From Hahellaceae bacterium (GTDB lineage: Bacteria > Pseudomonadota > Gammaproteobacteria > Pseudomonadales > Oleiphilaceae), in the NCBI GenBank assembly GCA_016716085.1, contig JADJWY010000008.1, positions 448,291 through 512,290 on the forward strand: a stretch of DNA of 64,000 nt, in the 5' to 3' direction. Shown here piece after piece: positions 1 to 8,998 of the stretch. The notes below the pieces were generated by a model. That model ran no database searches. It worked only from the letters and a program-made list of their open reading frames with translations, and was not told the origin of the DNA. Both the position numbers and the translations under genes were made by a program. The stretch's first letter is position 1; every line of letters begins with the position of its first letter.

Positions 1-2
1 GT

Positions 3-437
3 GCGCCACGTAGCTATGCTCAGATCCTTGCAGCAGAAGCCGATACAACCTTGCGACACATGCTGACCTATCGCACCTGGCCGCATTACTTCCATATCAG
101 CAATTTGCGGGATTATGGCGCGGGCAAGACACTGCAGTTTGACTGGCTGAACTCGGTAATGGCTCGTTATGAGTCTCTGTTAAAGTTGCCGGTTGTCAAC
201 GCTCCTTACTACGCCATCGGTGAGCGCACCCGTCAGCGAATCGAAGCTCGCAATGCGGGTGTTCAGGCGGTCTACGATGACGCGAGTCAGACCGTAACCG
301 TATCGGCTTCCCGCCCAGCGGTCATCGAGGCGACAGGTCTTTCCAACGGTTCAGTGTATGGCGGTCAGCGTCAGTCTACGCTGTCCGTTGGGGAACTGCC
401 TGTGACCTACATCGTTGACGACGGCTCAGCGTTTTAG
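3..437 (+). CDS. pelA: PelA-type polysaccharide deacetylase, C-terminal part (5' end outside window)
   Basis: The frame is open from the first bases of the window, so this is the 3' end of a longer gene. About 144 residues are visible. They begin APRSYAQILAAEAD and include YRTWPHYFHISNL, a Tyr/Trp/His-rich stretch, followed by a beta-rich tail ending VTYIVDDGSAF. This resembles the region after the deacetylase domain of PelA/Agd3-like proteins, which partly de-N-acetylate GalNAc-rich polymer in the periplasm. The identification rests mainly on position: a hydrolase and pelBDEFG follow directly on the same strand. In Pseudomonas, PelA is a single hydrolase-deacetylase fusion. Here the gene stops 11 bases before a separate hydrolase gene. 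The catalytic deacetylase motifs would lie upstream and cannot be checked. Confidence 0.6.
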   Translation, partial: APRSYAQILAAEADTTLRHMLTYRTWPHYFHISNLRDYGAGKTLQFDWLNSVMARYESLLKLPVVNAPYYAIGERTRQRIEARNAGVQAVYDDASQTVTVSASRPAVIEATGLSNGSVYGGQRQSTLSVGELPVTYIVDDGSAF

Positions 438-448
438 GTTACTCAGTC

Positions 449-1297
449 ATGGCAGGACGAGCGGGGTACCTCCCCGCTTTGCTCGCAATCTGGCTTTTAG
501 GTCTGGCCTGTCCGACGTCAGCTTCCGTGGCGTTTTATTACGGTCGTGGCATTCCACAAGAAGCGACGCATTATGACTTCATTGTGCTGCAACCTTCCCA
601 GGTGAGCCCTGCCGAACTGGACGAACTGAAAAAAAAGGGAACGCAACCCCTTGCTTATCTCAGTATTGGTGAAGTTGCCCGAACGGCAGCCGAAATGGTG
701 GCGGTGCGTCCGGAGTGGCGGCTCGGTCAAAACGAGCATTGGGACAGTGTTGTGCTGGATGTCAGGCGACCAGAAGTACAGCTGTTTTTGGTTGAAATGA
801 TGGCCGCGGCAGCCTGGCGACAGGGATTCAAAGGTTTTTTTCTGGATACCCTGGATAGTTATCGCTTAACCGAAGAAGGGCGAAGCGATGAATCAGGTTT
901 TCAGCAGGCTTTGGTGGCGGTCATCCAACGCCTGGCTACAACCTTTAATAAACCTACGCTGATTCTCAATCGCGGGTTTGAGTTCGCCTCGCGCGTGAGT
1001 GAGCAGATTCAGGCGGTTGCCTTTGAGTCACTCTACTCGCGTTACAGTGTGGCCGATGATGACTACCGCGCAGTTCCGCCAAACGATAGGGAATGGTTAT
1101 TGGCGCAGGTTCTGCCCCTGGTCAAAAACTACGGGCTGGAGGTTATCGCGATTGATTATCTGCCGGAAAACGATGCCTCAGTGTCGGAGCTGATCCAGCG
1201 CATTGAAGCGCATGGCTTGTCAGCCTGGGTTGGTGATGGGCTATTGGCGCATATGGGGCAGGGGAGCGGGCGTCATCGAGCGGGGCTCGGCAGGTAA
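449..1297 (+). CDS. PelA-type glycoside hydrolase (GH114/GH166-like), stand-alone
   Basis: A 282-residue protein with an N-terminal signal peptide (hydrophobic residues 7-25, likely cleaved after the PTSA stretch). A (beta/alpha)8-type hydrolase domain of the endo-alpha-1,4-galactosaminidase kind fills nearly the whole mature protein. Visible family features are FYYG near residue 30, LAYLSIGE at 68-75, the acidic pair in GFFLDTLDS (D133, D136), AFES with E193, and AIDYLP near 234-239. In Pseudomonas PelA this domain is fused ahead of the deacetylase and trims Pel polymer in the periplasm. Here it is a separate gene placed after the deacetylase gene. The ATG has only a weak upstream AGG. It is followed by a 97-base gap before pelB. 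Confidence 0.75.
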   Translation: MAGRAGYLPALLAIWLLGLACPTSASVAFYYGRGIPQEATHYDFIVLQPSQVSPAELDELKKKGTQPLAYLSIGEVARTAAEMVAVRPEWRLGQNEHWDSVVLDVRRPEVQLFLVEMMAAAAWRQGFKGFFLDTLDSYRLTEEGRSDESGFQQALVAVIQRLATTFNKPTLILNRGFEFASRVSEQIQAVAFESLYSRYSVADDDYRAVPPNDREWLLAQVLPLVKNYGLEVIAIDYLPENDASVSELIQRIEAHGLSAWVGDGLLAHMGQGSGRHRAGLGR

Positions 1298-1394
1298 ACA
1301 ATTGTTAAATCAGAGGCTTTATCGGCAAAAGCTGACATTTTAAAAAACGTCCTCGTGAGAAAATAAAGAAAGGAATCGATTCAGGCGGACAACA

Positions 1395-4300
1395 GTGGTC
1401 AATCAGGCAAACACTTCAACGCAGTTGATGCACCCCCTGGGGGTTGTGGCGTTAATCATGCTCGTGCTGGGCATGCTTATCGTTCTGTTTCCCAAGGAGT
1501 CACTGTATGCGGATCCGCATTATACCGAGGAACCAGACGTCATCTCGGTCGCCTATCAACGGGTGTTGCTTGCCGCCCGTCCCGATGATGCCGGGCTTCG
1601 TATCGGCCTGGTTACTCAGCTGCGTAAACTGGGCTTAAACCAGGATGCGGAACAGGCGCTGAAACCACTGAATCAATCCTCAGCCCTCGCAAGCCTGCCT
1701 CAGTCATTGCAGATCGCACTGCAGCGCGAACGCCTCTGGTTACAAATGGGGCGGCTCAACGACGCGGCGGCAGTGCCAGATTCAACCTTACATGATCTCC
1801 TGTTTGAAACACTCTTGATTGGTTGGCCACTGGCGACCATCGATGAAGTGACTCGTCCGTTTGTCAGTGCATTGTCATTGCCTGAACAGGTGGCCTTCTA
1901 TCAGGCCAGGCTTGCCAAAGGGGGCTACACGCAGGACTCGCTTGCGCTGCAATGGAAGCTTGCCCGGCTGGCTCGTTTTAATTCCAACCCCGAACTGGAA
2001 GCATCGGTTCTTGAAACTATTTTTTCCCTGCTACCTGAAAATGACATCCGGATCGCTGAGGTGCGTGAGCGATGGTTGACCGCCGCACTGGAGAGTTCCC
2101 CTGAGCTTGCGTTGAGTGCGGTTACCAAGCAGATTGAAACACGGCACAAGGATCTATTGCTGCTGGATGCCGGTGTTCGTATCGCGTTGCAAAATGGCGC
2201 ACTGGGGCGTGCCCTTGAGTGGGCAGAACAGGCGCGCATGCTCGATGACCGTAACCTGGAGAGAACCAGCGAACTACTGGATTTGGCGTTGGCCCAGGGG
2301 GAACAGAGGAGCGCCATGGCCTATGTCGAATTAGTGTCCCAACTGAAGCCAACTTCAGCTGATTTTCATGCTAAGGCCGCGCAAATATACAGTTGGTCGC
2401 ATCAGGAGAGTAAAGCCCTGGCGCATTGGGAAGTTCTGGCCTACGGCCAAAAAGATGAGCAGGCCATCGCGGCGACGTGGCAGATTGCCCTCAATCTGGG
2501 CCGTCCCAGCGAAGCAGTCGAAATTCTGCAGTTTGTCAGAAGCTGGCGAAAACTCACCGTGGACGAGTGGCTGAATCTGGCTGCAGCTTATAAACGTTTG
2601 GGCGATGAGGAGCAGGCAGAAGCGACATTGAATTTTGGTCTGGAAGACTACCCCGACCACCCAACGCTGCTGAATCAGACCCTGCTTCTGGCCTCCCATC
2701 GTAAGGACGATGCCCGACTCGTAACAGTGTTGGCGTCTCTGGAACAGACCCATGGCCTTTCAGACGATCAGGTTTTCTTGTTTGCGACAACCTACTGGAA
2801 TCAGGGTGAACCTGACAAAGCCCATGCGGTGCTGGTCAGGCACACCTTGGAAAACCAGTCTGAATACTGGCTCATGCGCGCAGAACTCGCGTCACTGGCG
2901 GGACATACTCAAGATCGCGATCGGTGTCTGGCGCATTTGCCCCAGTCTCAGGCGTTCACATCAGGTCCTCAGCAGACTCAGCGGTTGATCGGTTTGCTGC
3001 TGTCATCCGGTCAGAGTCAATCCGCGTTGGGGCTTTCGGAAGCGGCCTATGAGCGCTACCGGCAGCCGGCGTTTTTGATGCTGGCCCTGGAGAGTGCAGC
3101 CTCTGCGGGTGACTTGCTCAGTGTAGAGAATCTGTTGGCCCGCCTGGACGCTGAGCGTATCGACACGAGCGGGCGAGCGGATATTTGGGCCATGCGCGCT
3201 CGCCTGGCCCAACAAAAGGGACAAACGGATCAGGCCGCCACCGCCTGGGCAGCGGCGGTTGCGCGCGCGCCAGCTGAGTTAGATTATCAGATTGCGCAAG
3301 TCTGGTTCTGGATGGCGGCGGGAGATCGGTTTGCAGAAACGCTTGAGGGCGGCTTGCGTGATTTGAGCGAGCAAGCGTCGGCCAGTGCTCGCGTGATCGA
3401 TGTGTTGGCTTATGGGTGGCTGAGACTCGGGCAGCCTGAAAAGGCCGTGGAGTGGTTTAAATTGGGGCTTGAGCCGCATCAACAGGACTGGCGGTGGCTG
3501 AAAGCCTATTCATCAGCGCTGCGTGAATTGGCGCAGAGCGATCAGGCCGATGAGATCGAGCGAAGCGCTTTCACGCTGCTGGCGGCGGACCTGGTGGAAA
3601 AAGCCTCGGCAGGTCAGGACAGCCTGCCAGAGGAGGAAAAAGAAAAGTTGACGCAGTCGCTTGTCGACTATCTGATCATGTATCGGCGACAGGGTCATGC
3701 AGATGAAGCCCGGCAACTCCTGATCGCTATGCGGCAGCGCGCGTCTGAGCGTCAGGGTTCCGCTCTGTCAGGTAATCCCGTAAATGCCTCCTGGATTCAG
3801 GGTGCGGACGAGTGGGGCGGAGAAAAATTGCGGCATCGACTCGTGGTCATGGGGATGGACTGGGCCTTGAGCGATCAGAACGAAGCAGACCTCTCGCTGT
3901 ATGAACAGTGGGCCACGGCTGAAGACGTTGCTTTGCCCGCCTGGCAGCAGCTGGCCTTAAGTATGCGGCAGCGGGATGGATATCGAATTCGCGAAGTGGT
4001 TCGCACGTTTAAGTCTGAGTTGCCGCTGGCAGATCAGATGCTCGCCCTGGACCAGATCGGAGAGCGCAGTGAGGCGCTGCAGTTGGCCCGCTCAGTCGAA
4101 CCCTCCTTGCCCAGCCAGCCGTCGCCAAATCGGGATGTACAGGTGGCCGCTCTCTTGCGGGAGCGAAATGGGACAGCCGTTCAGGGCGGCGCATTTGTGG
4201 ATAGTTTGGGGCAGCTGCGTCAATCTGGTGTGATGCTGGAAGGACAAACGCTGGTCGGTAACACACCCGTCTCCGCCGCCCTGAAAGGAACGCAACTGGA

Positions 4301-5117
4301 TACACTCGACTCATCGCAGTACGCGCTCAAATCTGACCTGAAATCCCAGGTGGCGCTGAGTGCAGTGGCTGACATTGACTGGAATGAGCGGGTTGTCAGT
4401 GTGGAAGGCGCATTACGCAGCGTCGGGGGTGACCTTTTGCCAGGTGGGGTCCTGAGCCTGAAATTGGGGCAAGGCACTGACTTCGATCAGTCGGTCAAGG
4501 CATTTGCGGGGCAAGCGAGCGTACTGAATTCAGTACTGAGTGCGGTGGGGCAGGAACATGGTCTGACCTACGCTGCCGCCTGGCAACCTGTTGACCAGAT
4601 GCAACTTTCTGGGGAACTGGTCTGGCGCGAAGTGGATGATCTGGACTACCGTTCAATGGGGCAAGGTTATAGTCTGACGGCGGTAGCCTCGCGCCGTATT
4701 CAGGACGAGGGTGAATCGGGTTTGACCGCAAGAATTGCACATCAGCACAGTCGTTATCAGGCTGAAGATGATTTGGGTCGTCACTTGGGCGATTACTTCC
4801 TCAGGTTGGGTTCAGACGTTGAGCTTTTTCCTGACCGCTTTGACCGGACATCACTGGGGCTGCGATTTTCGGATGAACTCCTGCATCGGGTCATGCCCAT
4901 ATGGCGATCTTCTCCCTGGCACCTGCTGGCAGATACTGAAGTGGGATACAGCTGGCGTGCCTCAGATTGGGACTTCGGCTTACAGTTGGGGGCAGGATAC
5001 CGCGTAACCACGCGGGATGAGCTGGCATTTTCGCTGGGCTGGAGTGAGTCATCTGAAAGTGGTGAAGTGCACAAGACTGCGCTCTTAACCTACAGTCGAT
5101 CATTGGAGCGTTTCTAA
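1395..5117 (+). CDS. pelB: PelB: TPR scaffold and outer-membrane Pel export porin
   Basis: At 1240 residues it is close to Pseudomonas PelB. A single N-terminal membrane segment (about residues 16-31, ending in LFPKESL) is followed by SVAYQRVLLAARPDDAGLR, a long series of tetratricopeptide-like helical repeats to roughly residue 900, and a C-terminal beta-barrel rich in alternating aromatic strands that ends SRSLERF with a terminal Phe. By family knowledge PelB exports Pel polymer through the outer membrane, its TPRs recruiting PelA and its barrel working with lipoprotein PelC. The start is a GTG preceded by AGGCGGA. It ends 3 bases before pelD. No pelC-like lipoprotein gene lies between pelB and pelD. 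Confidence 0.88.
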   Translation: MVNQANTSTQLMHPLGVVALIMLVLGMLIVLFPKESLYADPHYTEEPDVISVAYQRVLLAARPDDAGLRIGLVTQLRKLGLNQDAEQALKPLNQSSALASLPQSLQIALQRERLWLQMGRLNDAAAVPDSTLHDLLFETLLIGWPLATIDEVTRPFVSALSLPEQVAFYQARLAKGGYTQDSLALQWKLARLARFNSNPELEASVLETIFSLLPENDIRIAEVRERWLTAALESSPELALSAVTKQIETRHKDLLLLDAGVRIALQNGALGRALEWAEQARMLDDRNLERTSELLDLALAQGEQRSAMAYVELVSQLKPTSADFHAKAAQIYSWSHQESKALAHWEVLAYGQKDEQAIAATWQIALNLGRPSEAVEILQFVRSWRKLTVDEWLNLAAAYKRLGDEEQAEATLNFGLEDYPDHPTLLNQTLLLASHRKDDARLVTVLASLEQTHGLSDDQVFLFATTYWNQGEPDKAHAVLVRHTLENQSEYWLMRAELASLAGHTQDRDRCLAHLPQSQAFTSGPQQTQRLIGLLLSSGQSQSALGLSEAAYERYRQPAFLMLALESAASAGDLLSVENLLARLDAERIDTSGRADIWAMRARLAQQKGQTDQAATAWAAAVARAPAELDYQIAQVWFWMAAGDRFAETLEGGLRDLSEQASASARVIDVLAYGWLRLGQPEKAVEWFKLGLEPHQQDWRWLKAYSSALRELAQSDQADEIERSAFTLLAADLVEKASAGQDSLPEEEKEKLTQSLVDYLIMYRRQGHADEARQLLIAMRQRASERQGSALSGNPVNASWIQGADEWGGEKLRHRLVVMGMDWALSDQNEADLSLYEQWATAEDVALPAWQQLALSMRQRDGYRIREVVRTFKSELPLADQMLALDQIGERSEALQLARSVEPSLPSQPSPNRDVQVAALLRERNGTAVQGGAFVDSLGQLRQSGVMLEGQTLVGNTPVSAALKGTQLDTLDSSQYALKSDLKSQVALSAVADIDWNERVVSVEGALRSVGGDLLPGGVLSLKLGQGTDFDQSVKAFAGQASVLNSVLSAVGQEHGLTYAAAWQPVDQMQLSGELVWREVDDLDYRSMGQGYSLTAVASRRIQDEGESGLTARIAHQHSRYQAEDDLGRHLGDYFLRLGSDVELFPDRFDRTSLGLRFSDELLHRVMPIWRSSPWHLLADTEVGYSWRASDWDFGLQLGAGYRVTTRDELAFSLGWSESSESGEVHKTALLTYSRSLERF

Positions 5118-5120
5118 ACT

Positions 5121-6485
5121 ATGGGGGCATTTTCAGCCTGGTTAAGACGGGAAGAAGAGGATCCCGGCTCGGTCAAATCATTCTTGCGTCATGGGGAACC
5201 GATTTTGATGACCGTGGTGACCTTGTGGCTGGGGTGGGTTTCTGAGCCTGAGGACCCGTTCCTGGTGTATTCAACGTTTCCCTGGCCTTTGGCGACCTTT
5301 ATCCTGATCGCGCTGCGTTATGGTTTTATGGATGGTCTCCTGAATGTCGCCGCTTACCTATTGATACTTTATGTGGGGGTGCGGGAATCGGTTTTCCTTT
5401 ATCCCTCTCTGCCATACCAGTACATCATCGGTATGTTAGTCATGACTATGATCACCGGGGAGTTCAGGGATTTGTGGCAGCGTCGTCTGCAGACACTGGA
5501 TGCCGCAAATGCGTTTGCGCAAATGCGTCTGCAGGAATTCACCAAAAGCTTTCATCTGCAGAAAGTCTCCCATGATCAGTTGGAGCAGCAGTTGGCTGGC
5601 AGTCGTCAAAGCTTGCGTGAGGGGATTAGTCGGGTTACACGCCTTACCCGAATCGTCGCGGGTATGCCCGTTGTAAACGATACCGTCGCGAAGGGCTTTC
5701 TGAATTTAGTCAGTGGATTTGCCCATGCCGAAGAAGCGGCTATTTTTTTCATTGAAGGGTCTGCGACACTGCGTTTGTTAGTGAGTACAGGTCATAGCGA
5801 AGAGTATGCCACCGACGATGTTATGCTGAGAGCCTGTCTTGAACAGGGTAAAATCATTACCGTGTCAGGCGACAGCGAATTGCCTGATCAGCTGGGTTTC
5901 TGGCAAGCGGTGATACCGGTCGTGGACAGCCAGGGGACGGTATGGGCGCTGCTGGCCGTGCGGCAGATTCCATTTTGGGCGTTTGAAGATAAAACACTGC
6001 GCCTGCTCGGGGTTATGTCGGGTTACATCGCTGACCGGTTATCGGATCAGGCCGTCATCAAACAGAATTTCTCCCCAGAGCTGAACGCGTTTCTGGCCAA
6101 CACCCAGCGCTGCCTCGAAAATGCCCGACGCTATCAGGTGCCGTCTACCATTGCGCATTTTCAATTGGGCGCAGTCGATACGCATGTAACACTGCTCGAT
6201 CTGATACAGTCCTCCAAGCGGGGCATTGACAGTGTCTATGTGCTGCGGAGTGCAGAGCTGTTTCAGGTGTTCGCCTTAATGCCGCTGACAGATGAGTCAG
6301 GCTATGAAGGTTACCTGATGCAGCTGGATGAGCGCTTGCGTGCGTTGACGGGCAGTAGCCTGGCAACCTTGCCGATACAGTTGAGCCATCAGGCACTTAA
6401 AACGGCCGATCAGCTCAATGCCTTTTTTCAGATGCACCTAAAGAGCGAGCTACAGGATGTGGATAGCACTTGGCATTTTGTTTGA
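5121..6485 (+). CDS. pelD: PelD: inner-membrane c-di-GMP receptor of the Pel synthase
   Basis: A 454-residue protein. Four hydrophobic helices lie within residues about 25-112. A coiled linker (about 125-175), a GAF domain (about 175-310) and a degenerate GGDEF domain (about 320-450) follow. The I-site motif RGID sits at residues 367-370, matching the RxxD that binds c-di-GMP in Pseudomonas PelD. The active-site GGDEF signature is absent, so it is a receptor and not a cyclase. By family knowledge PelD activates the glycosyltransferase PelF post-translationally when c-di-GMP is high, within a PelDEFG membrane complex. Its 3' end overlaps pelE by 29 bases, suggesting translational coupling. Confidence 0.9.
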   Translation: MGAFSAWLRREEEDPGSVKSFLRHGEPILMTVVTLWLGWVSEPEDPFLVYSTFPWPLATFILIALRYGFMDGLLNVAAYLLILYVGVRESVFLYPSLPYQYIIGMLVMTMITGEFRDLWQRRLQTLDAANAFAQMRLQEFTKSFHLQKVSHDQLEQQLAGSRQSLREGISRVTRLTRIVAGMPVVNDTVAKGFLNLVSGFAHAEEAAIFFIEGSATLRLLVSTGHSEEYATDDVMLRACLEQGKIITVSGDSELPDQLGFWQAVIPVVDSQGTVWALLAVRQIPFWAFEDKTLRLLGVMSGYIADRLSDQAVIKQNFSPELNAFLANTQRCLENARRYQVPSTIAHFQLGAVDTHVTLLDLIQSSKRGIDSVYVLRSAELFQVFALMPLTDESGYEGYLMQLDERLRALTGSSLATLPIQLSHQALKTADQLNAFFQMHLKSELQDVDSTWHFV

Positions 6486-7500
6486 TGGGGCTGCAGCCCT
6501 ATCGGTGCTGACGCTTAGCGGATCGGCTTCTCTGGTGTTGGCCTGGTTGATGCACATCATCGCGAGCCTGGCCTTTACCCGGGCGCTTACCCCACATTTA
6601 ACCGAACGGTATCAGGTTTTTCGTCGCCAGGTGACGGTATTTCTCTGGGTTCTGCAGAGTCTTTTACCTGTTGTGGGAACGGTGGGGTGCGGATTGGCAT
6701 TTTGTCTGGCCGCACGACCCCGAACGATTTCCGTTGAGCGAACCTTTCGTACGGTCGAACTCCCCGACCTGCCTTTTCAGCCACCTATGGAGACGGGTAA
6801 ACCTCACTACAGTGAGGGCGGTCTATCCTTGATACTACAGGATGCAACGCAACTGGATAAACGGGTTGAGGCGATTATTGCCACCAAGCAAATGAAAAAG
6901 CAGTTGGCGTTACCCCTTCTCAAGGCCGCACTGCGTGACCCCGCCGACGATGTGAGGTTGTTAGCCTATGCCCTGCTGGATATGGCCGAAAAAGAAATGA
7001 GTGAAAAGTTGAAGGTCAGTCAACGACGTTGGGAAAGCGCCCAGGATGAGGATCGCTACGCGCTGGGCGTCACCCTTGCCTGGCAATACTGGGACGCCGT
7101 TTTCCTCGGTCTGGTCACGGGAAGCAACCGTAGTGCAATGTTGCAGAAAGCGTATCGCCTGTTAACCGGACTTGTGCGTGAGCGACCTTCGGGCGCCGCG
7201 CTGCATTTGTTGGGGCGTGTCAGTCTGGCGCTTCATTTACCGGCGAAGGCCGCACTGCGTTTTCGTCAGGCGATTGATGCTGGTGGGAGTGAGGCGAAGA
7301 ATTTGCCCTACCTGGCCGAGGCCTTGTTTGAGTTGAAGCAGTATCATCGCCTGCCCCGGATTCTTGCGCGACTCTCGACAGCCGGGGGCTACACAGGGAA
7401 GCATGAGGCGTTGATACAGTTTTGGAAAGAAGGGGCGGCAACCACAGACGAGAGTCGGCACATCAGCTGGTTGGAAGAAGGTGGTGTTCGTGGGTATTGA
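6457..7500 (+). CDS. pelE: PelE: membrane-anchored TPR-like component of the Pel synthase
   Basis: A 347-residue protein with two N-terminal membrane helices (about residues 5-40 and 60-85) and a helical, TPR-like cytoplasmic remainder (for example residues 135-185 and 235-330). This is the layout of PelE, which helps assemble the PelD-PelE-PelF-PelG inner-membrane complex. The sequence itself is poorly conserved, so the name relies on length, topology and exact position between pelD and pelF. It overlaps pelD by 29 bases and pelF by 20 bases, so the operon is translated as a coupled unit. Confidence 0.83.
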   Translation: MWIALGILFDGAAALSVLTLSGSASLVLAWLMHIIASLAFTRALTPHLTERYQVFRRQVTVFLWVLQSLLPVVGTVGCGLAFCLAARPRTISVERTFRTVELPDLPFQPPMETGKPHYSEGGLSLILQDATQLDKRVEAIIATKQMKKQLALPLLKAALRDPADDVRLLAYALLDMAEKEMSEKLKVSQRRWESAQDEDRYALGVTLAWQYWDAVFLGLVTGSNRSAMLQKAYRLLTGLVRERPSGAALHLLGRVSLALHLPAKAALRFRQAIDAGGSEAKNLPYLAEALFELKQYHRLPRILARLSTAGGYTGKHEALIQFWKEGAATTDESRHISWLEEGGVRGY

Positions 7501-8998
7501 GGGCGAAGTAAAAGCCGACATTGGTTTATTGCTGGAAGGAACATACCCTTATGTCAGGGGTGGCGTCTCCTCCTGGGTGCACCAAATCATCAATGGTTTT
7601 CCTGACTATACCTTCGCACTGATTTTTTTGGGGAGCGAGCCTGCCGCGTATGGCGAAATTCAATATGCACTGCCGAAAAATGTTGTGCACATGGAGCGAC
7701 ATTTCCTCATGGGGGAGGGAGAGACCTCAACACCTCGGGAGCATAAAACCGATCCCAGACTGTTTGAACCGTTCCGCCAAATGCATGATGATTTCAAGCG
7801 AGGGTGTCCGGTCAGCGGCGAGCTGTTTACCAAAGTCGCGGCGTTGTTAGGGCAGAAAAATGGCATGTCCGAGGCTGCGTTTCGCCACAGTGTGCCGGCA
7901 TGGAATATCATTACCGAATACTACGAGAAATACAGTACTGAGCCCTCCTTTTTGAATTACTTCTGGTCCGTGCGTTTCGTGCATCAACCGCTTTTCAGGC
8001 TTGCCCGCATCGTATCAGGGCTGCCAAAGGTCAGGTGCTTTCATACGATTTCTACCGGATACGCGGGGTTTCTGGGTTCTTTAGCGGCTGAAGCGCATGG
8101 CGTTCCGCTGGTGTTGAGTGAGCATGGGATTTACACCAAAGAGCGCAAAATTGATTTAGCGCAGGCTCCCTGGATTAAGGATCCTGAGTCTGAATTGGGC
8201 GCCGCGATTACGACCGAAATTGGACACATCCGTAATTTATGGATTCGTTTTTTTGAAGAAATAGGCAAGCTGACCTATCTCAAGTCAAATCCAATTATCT
8301 CGTTGTATGAAGGAAACCGTCAGCGGCAGATCATCGACGGTGCGTTGCCTGAACGAACCCGTGTTATTCCAAACGGGATTGATCTTGAACGTTTCCGACC
8401 CTTGCGTGAGGCAAGACCCGAAACCCCCCCGCCGATTGTCGGATTGATCGGGCGGGTGGTTCCTATCAAGGATATCAAAACCTTCATCCGAACCATGCAG
8501 GCCCTGGTTGAGCGCATGCCTGACGTCGAGGGCTGGATTGTTGGACCAGAAGATGAAGATGCGGAATATGTCGCGGAGTGCAAAGCACTTGTCACCGGAT
8601 TAGGACTGGAAGGATCGGTCCGTTTTCTGGGCTTTCAGAACATCGCCGATATCTTGCCCAAGCTGGGCGTGATGGTACTGACCTCTATCAGTGAAGCCTT
8701 GCCCCTGGTCATTCTTGAAGCCTATGCGGCAGGATTGCCGTGTTTAGCCACCGATGTGGGCGCCTGCCGGGAGCTTATCGAAGGGGCTGGTGAAGCCGAC
8801 AATGCGCTGGGTTCTGGAGGGGGCGTTGTGGATATCGCTGACCCCGAAGCGATGGCGCGGGAAGCTCATCGACTGCTGACCAATCCGGTCGCCTGGCGTG
8901 AGGCAAAAGCCGCAGGGCTGGCGCGTGCGGCGGCGTACTATACCCATCAGCGCATGTTTGATGAGTATGCGGCGGTGTACCGGGAGGCGCTGACCTAA
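7481..8998 (+). CDS. pelF: PelF: GT4-family Pel glycosyltransferase
   Basis: A 505-residue cytosolic GT-B enzyme. The PelF hallmark LLLEGTYPYVRGGVSSWVH lies at residues 16-34. LSEHGIYTKERKI near 210 and VIPNGIDLERF near 295 follow, then VGLIGRVVPIKD and the GT4 retaining-enzyme signature E-x7-E in ISEALPLVILEA (about 403-414). PelF uses UDP-GalNAc/UDP-GlcNAc to build the polymer with PelG. The first in-frame GTG (7481) follows GGAAGAAG directly and others occur at 7484 and 7490, so the exact start is open. The stop overlaps the pelG start in an ATG-type junction (TAATG). Confidence 0.93.
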   Translation: MVFVGIEGEVKADIGLLLEGTYPYVRGGVSSWVHQIINGFPDYTFALIFLGSEPAAYGEIQYALPKNVVHMERHFLMGEGETSTPREHKTDPRLFEPFRQMHDDFKRGCPVSGELFTKVAALLGQKNGMSEAAFRHSVPAWNIITEYYEKYSTEPSFLNYFWSVRFVHQPLFRLARIVSGLPKVRCFHTISTGYAGFLGSLAAEAHGVPLVLSEHGIYTKERKIDLAQAPWIKDPESELGAAITTEIGHIRNLWIRFFEEIGKLTYLKSNPIISLYEGNRQRQIIDGALPERTRVIPNGIDLERFRPLREARPETPPPIVGLIGRVVPIKDIKTFIRTMQALVERMPDVEGWIVGPEDEDAEYVAECKALVTGLGLEGSVRFLGFQNIADILPKLGVMVLTSISEALPLVILEAYAAGLPCLATDVGACRELIEGAGEADNALGSGGGVVDIADPEAMAREAHRLLTNPVAWREAKAAGLARAAAYYTHQRMFDEYAAVYREALT

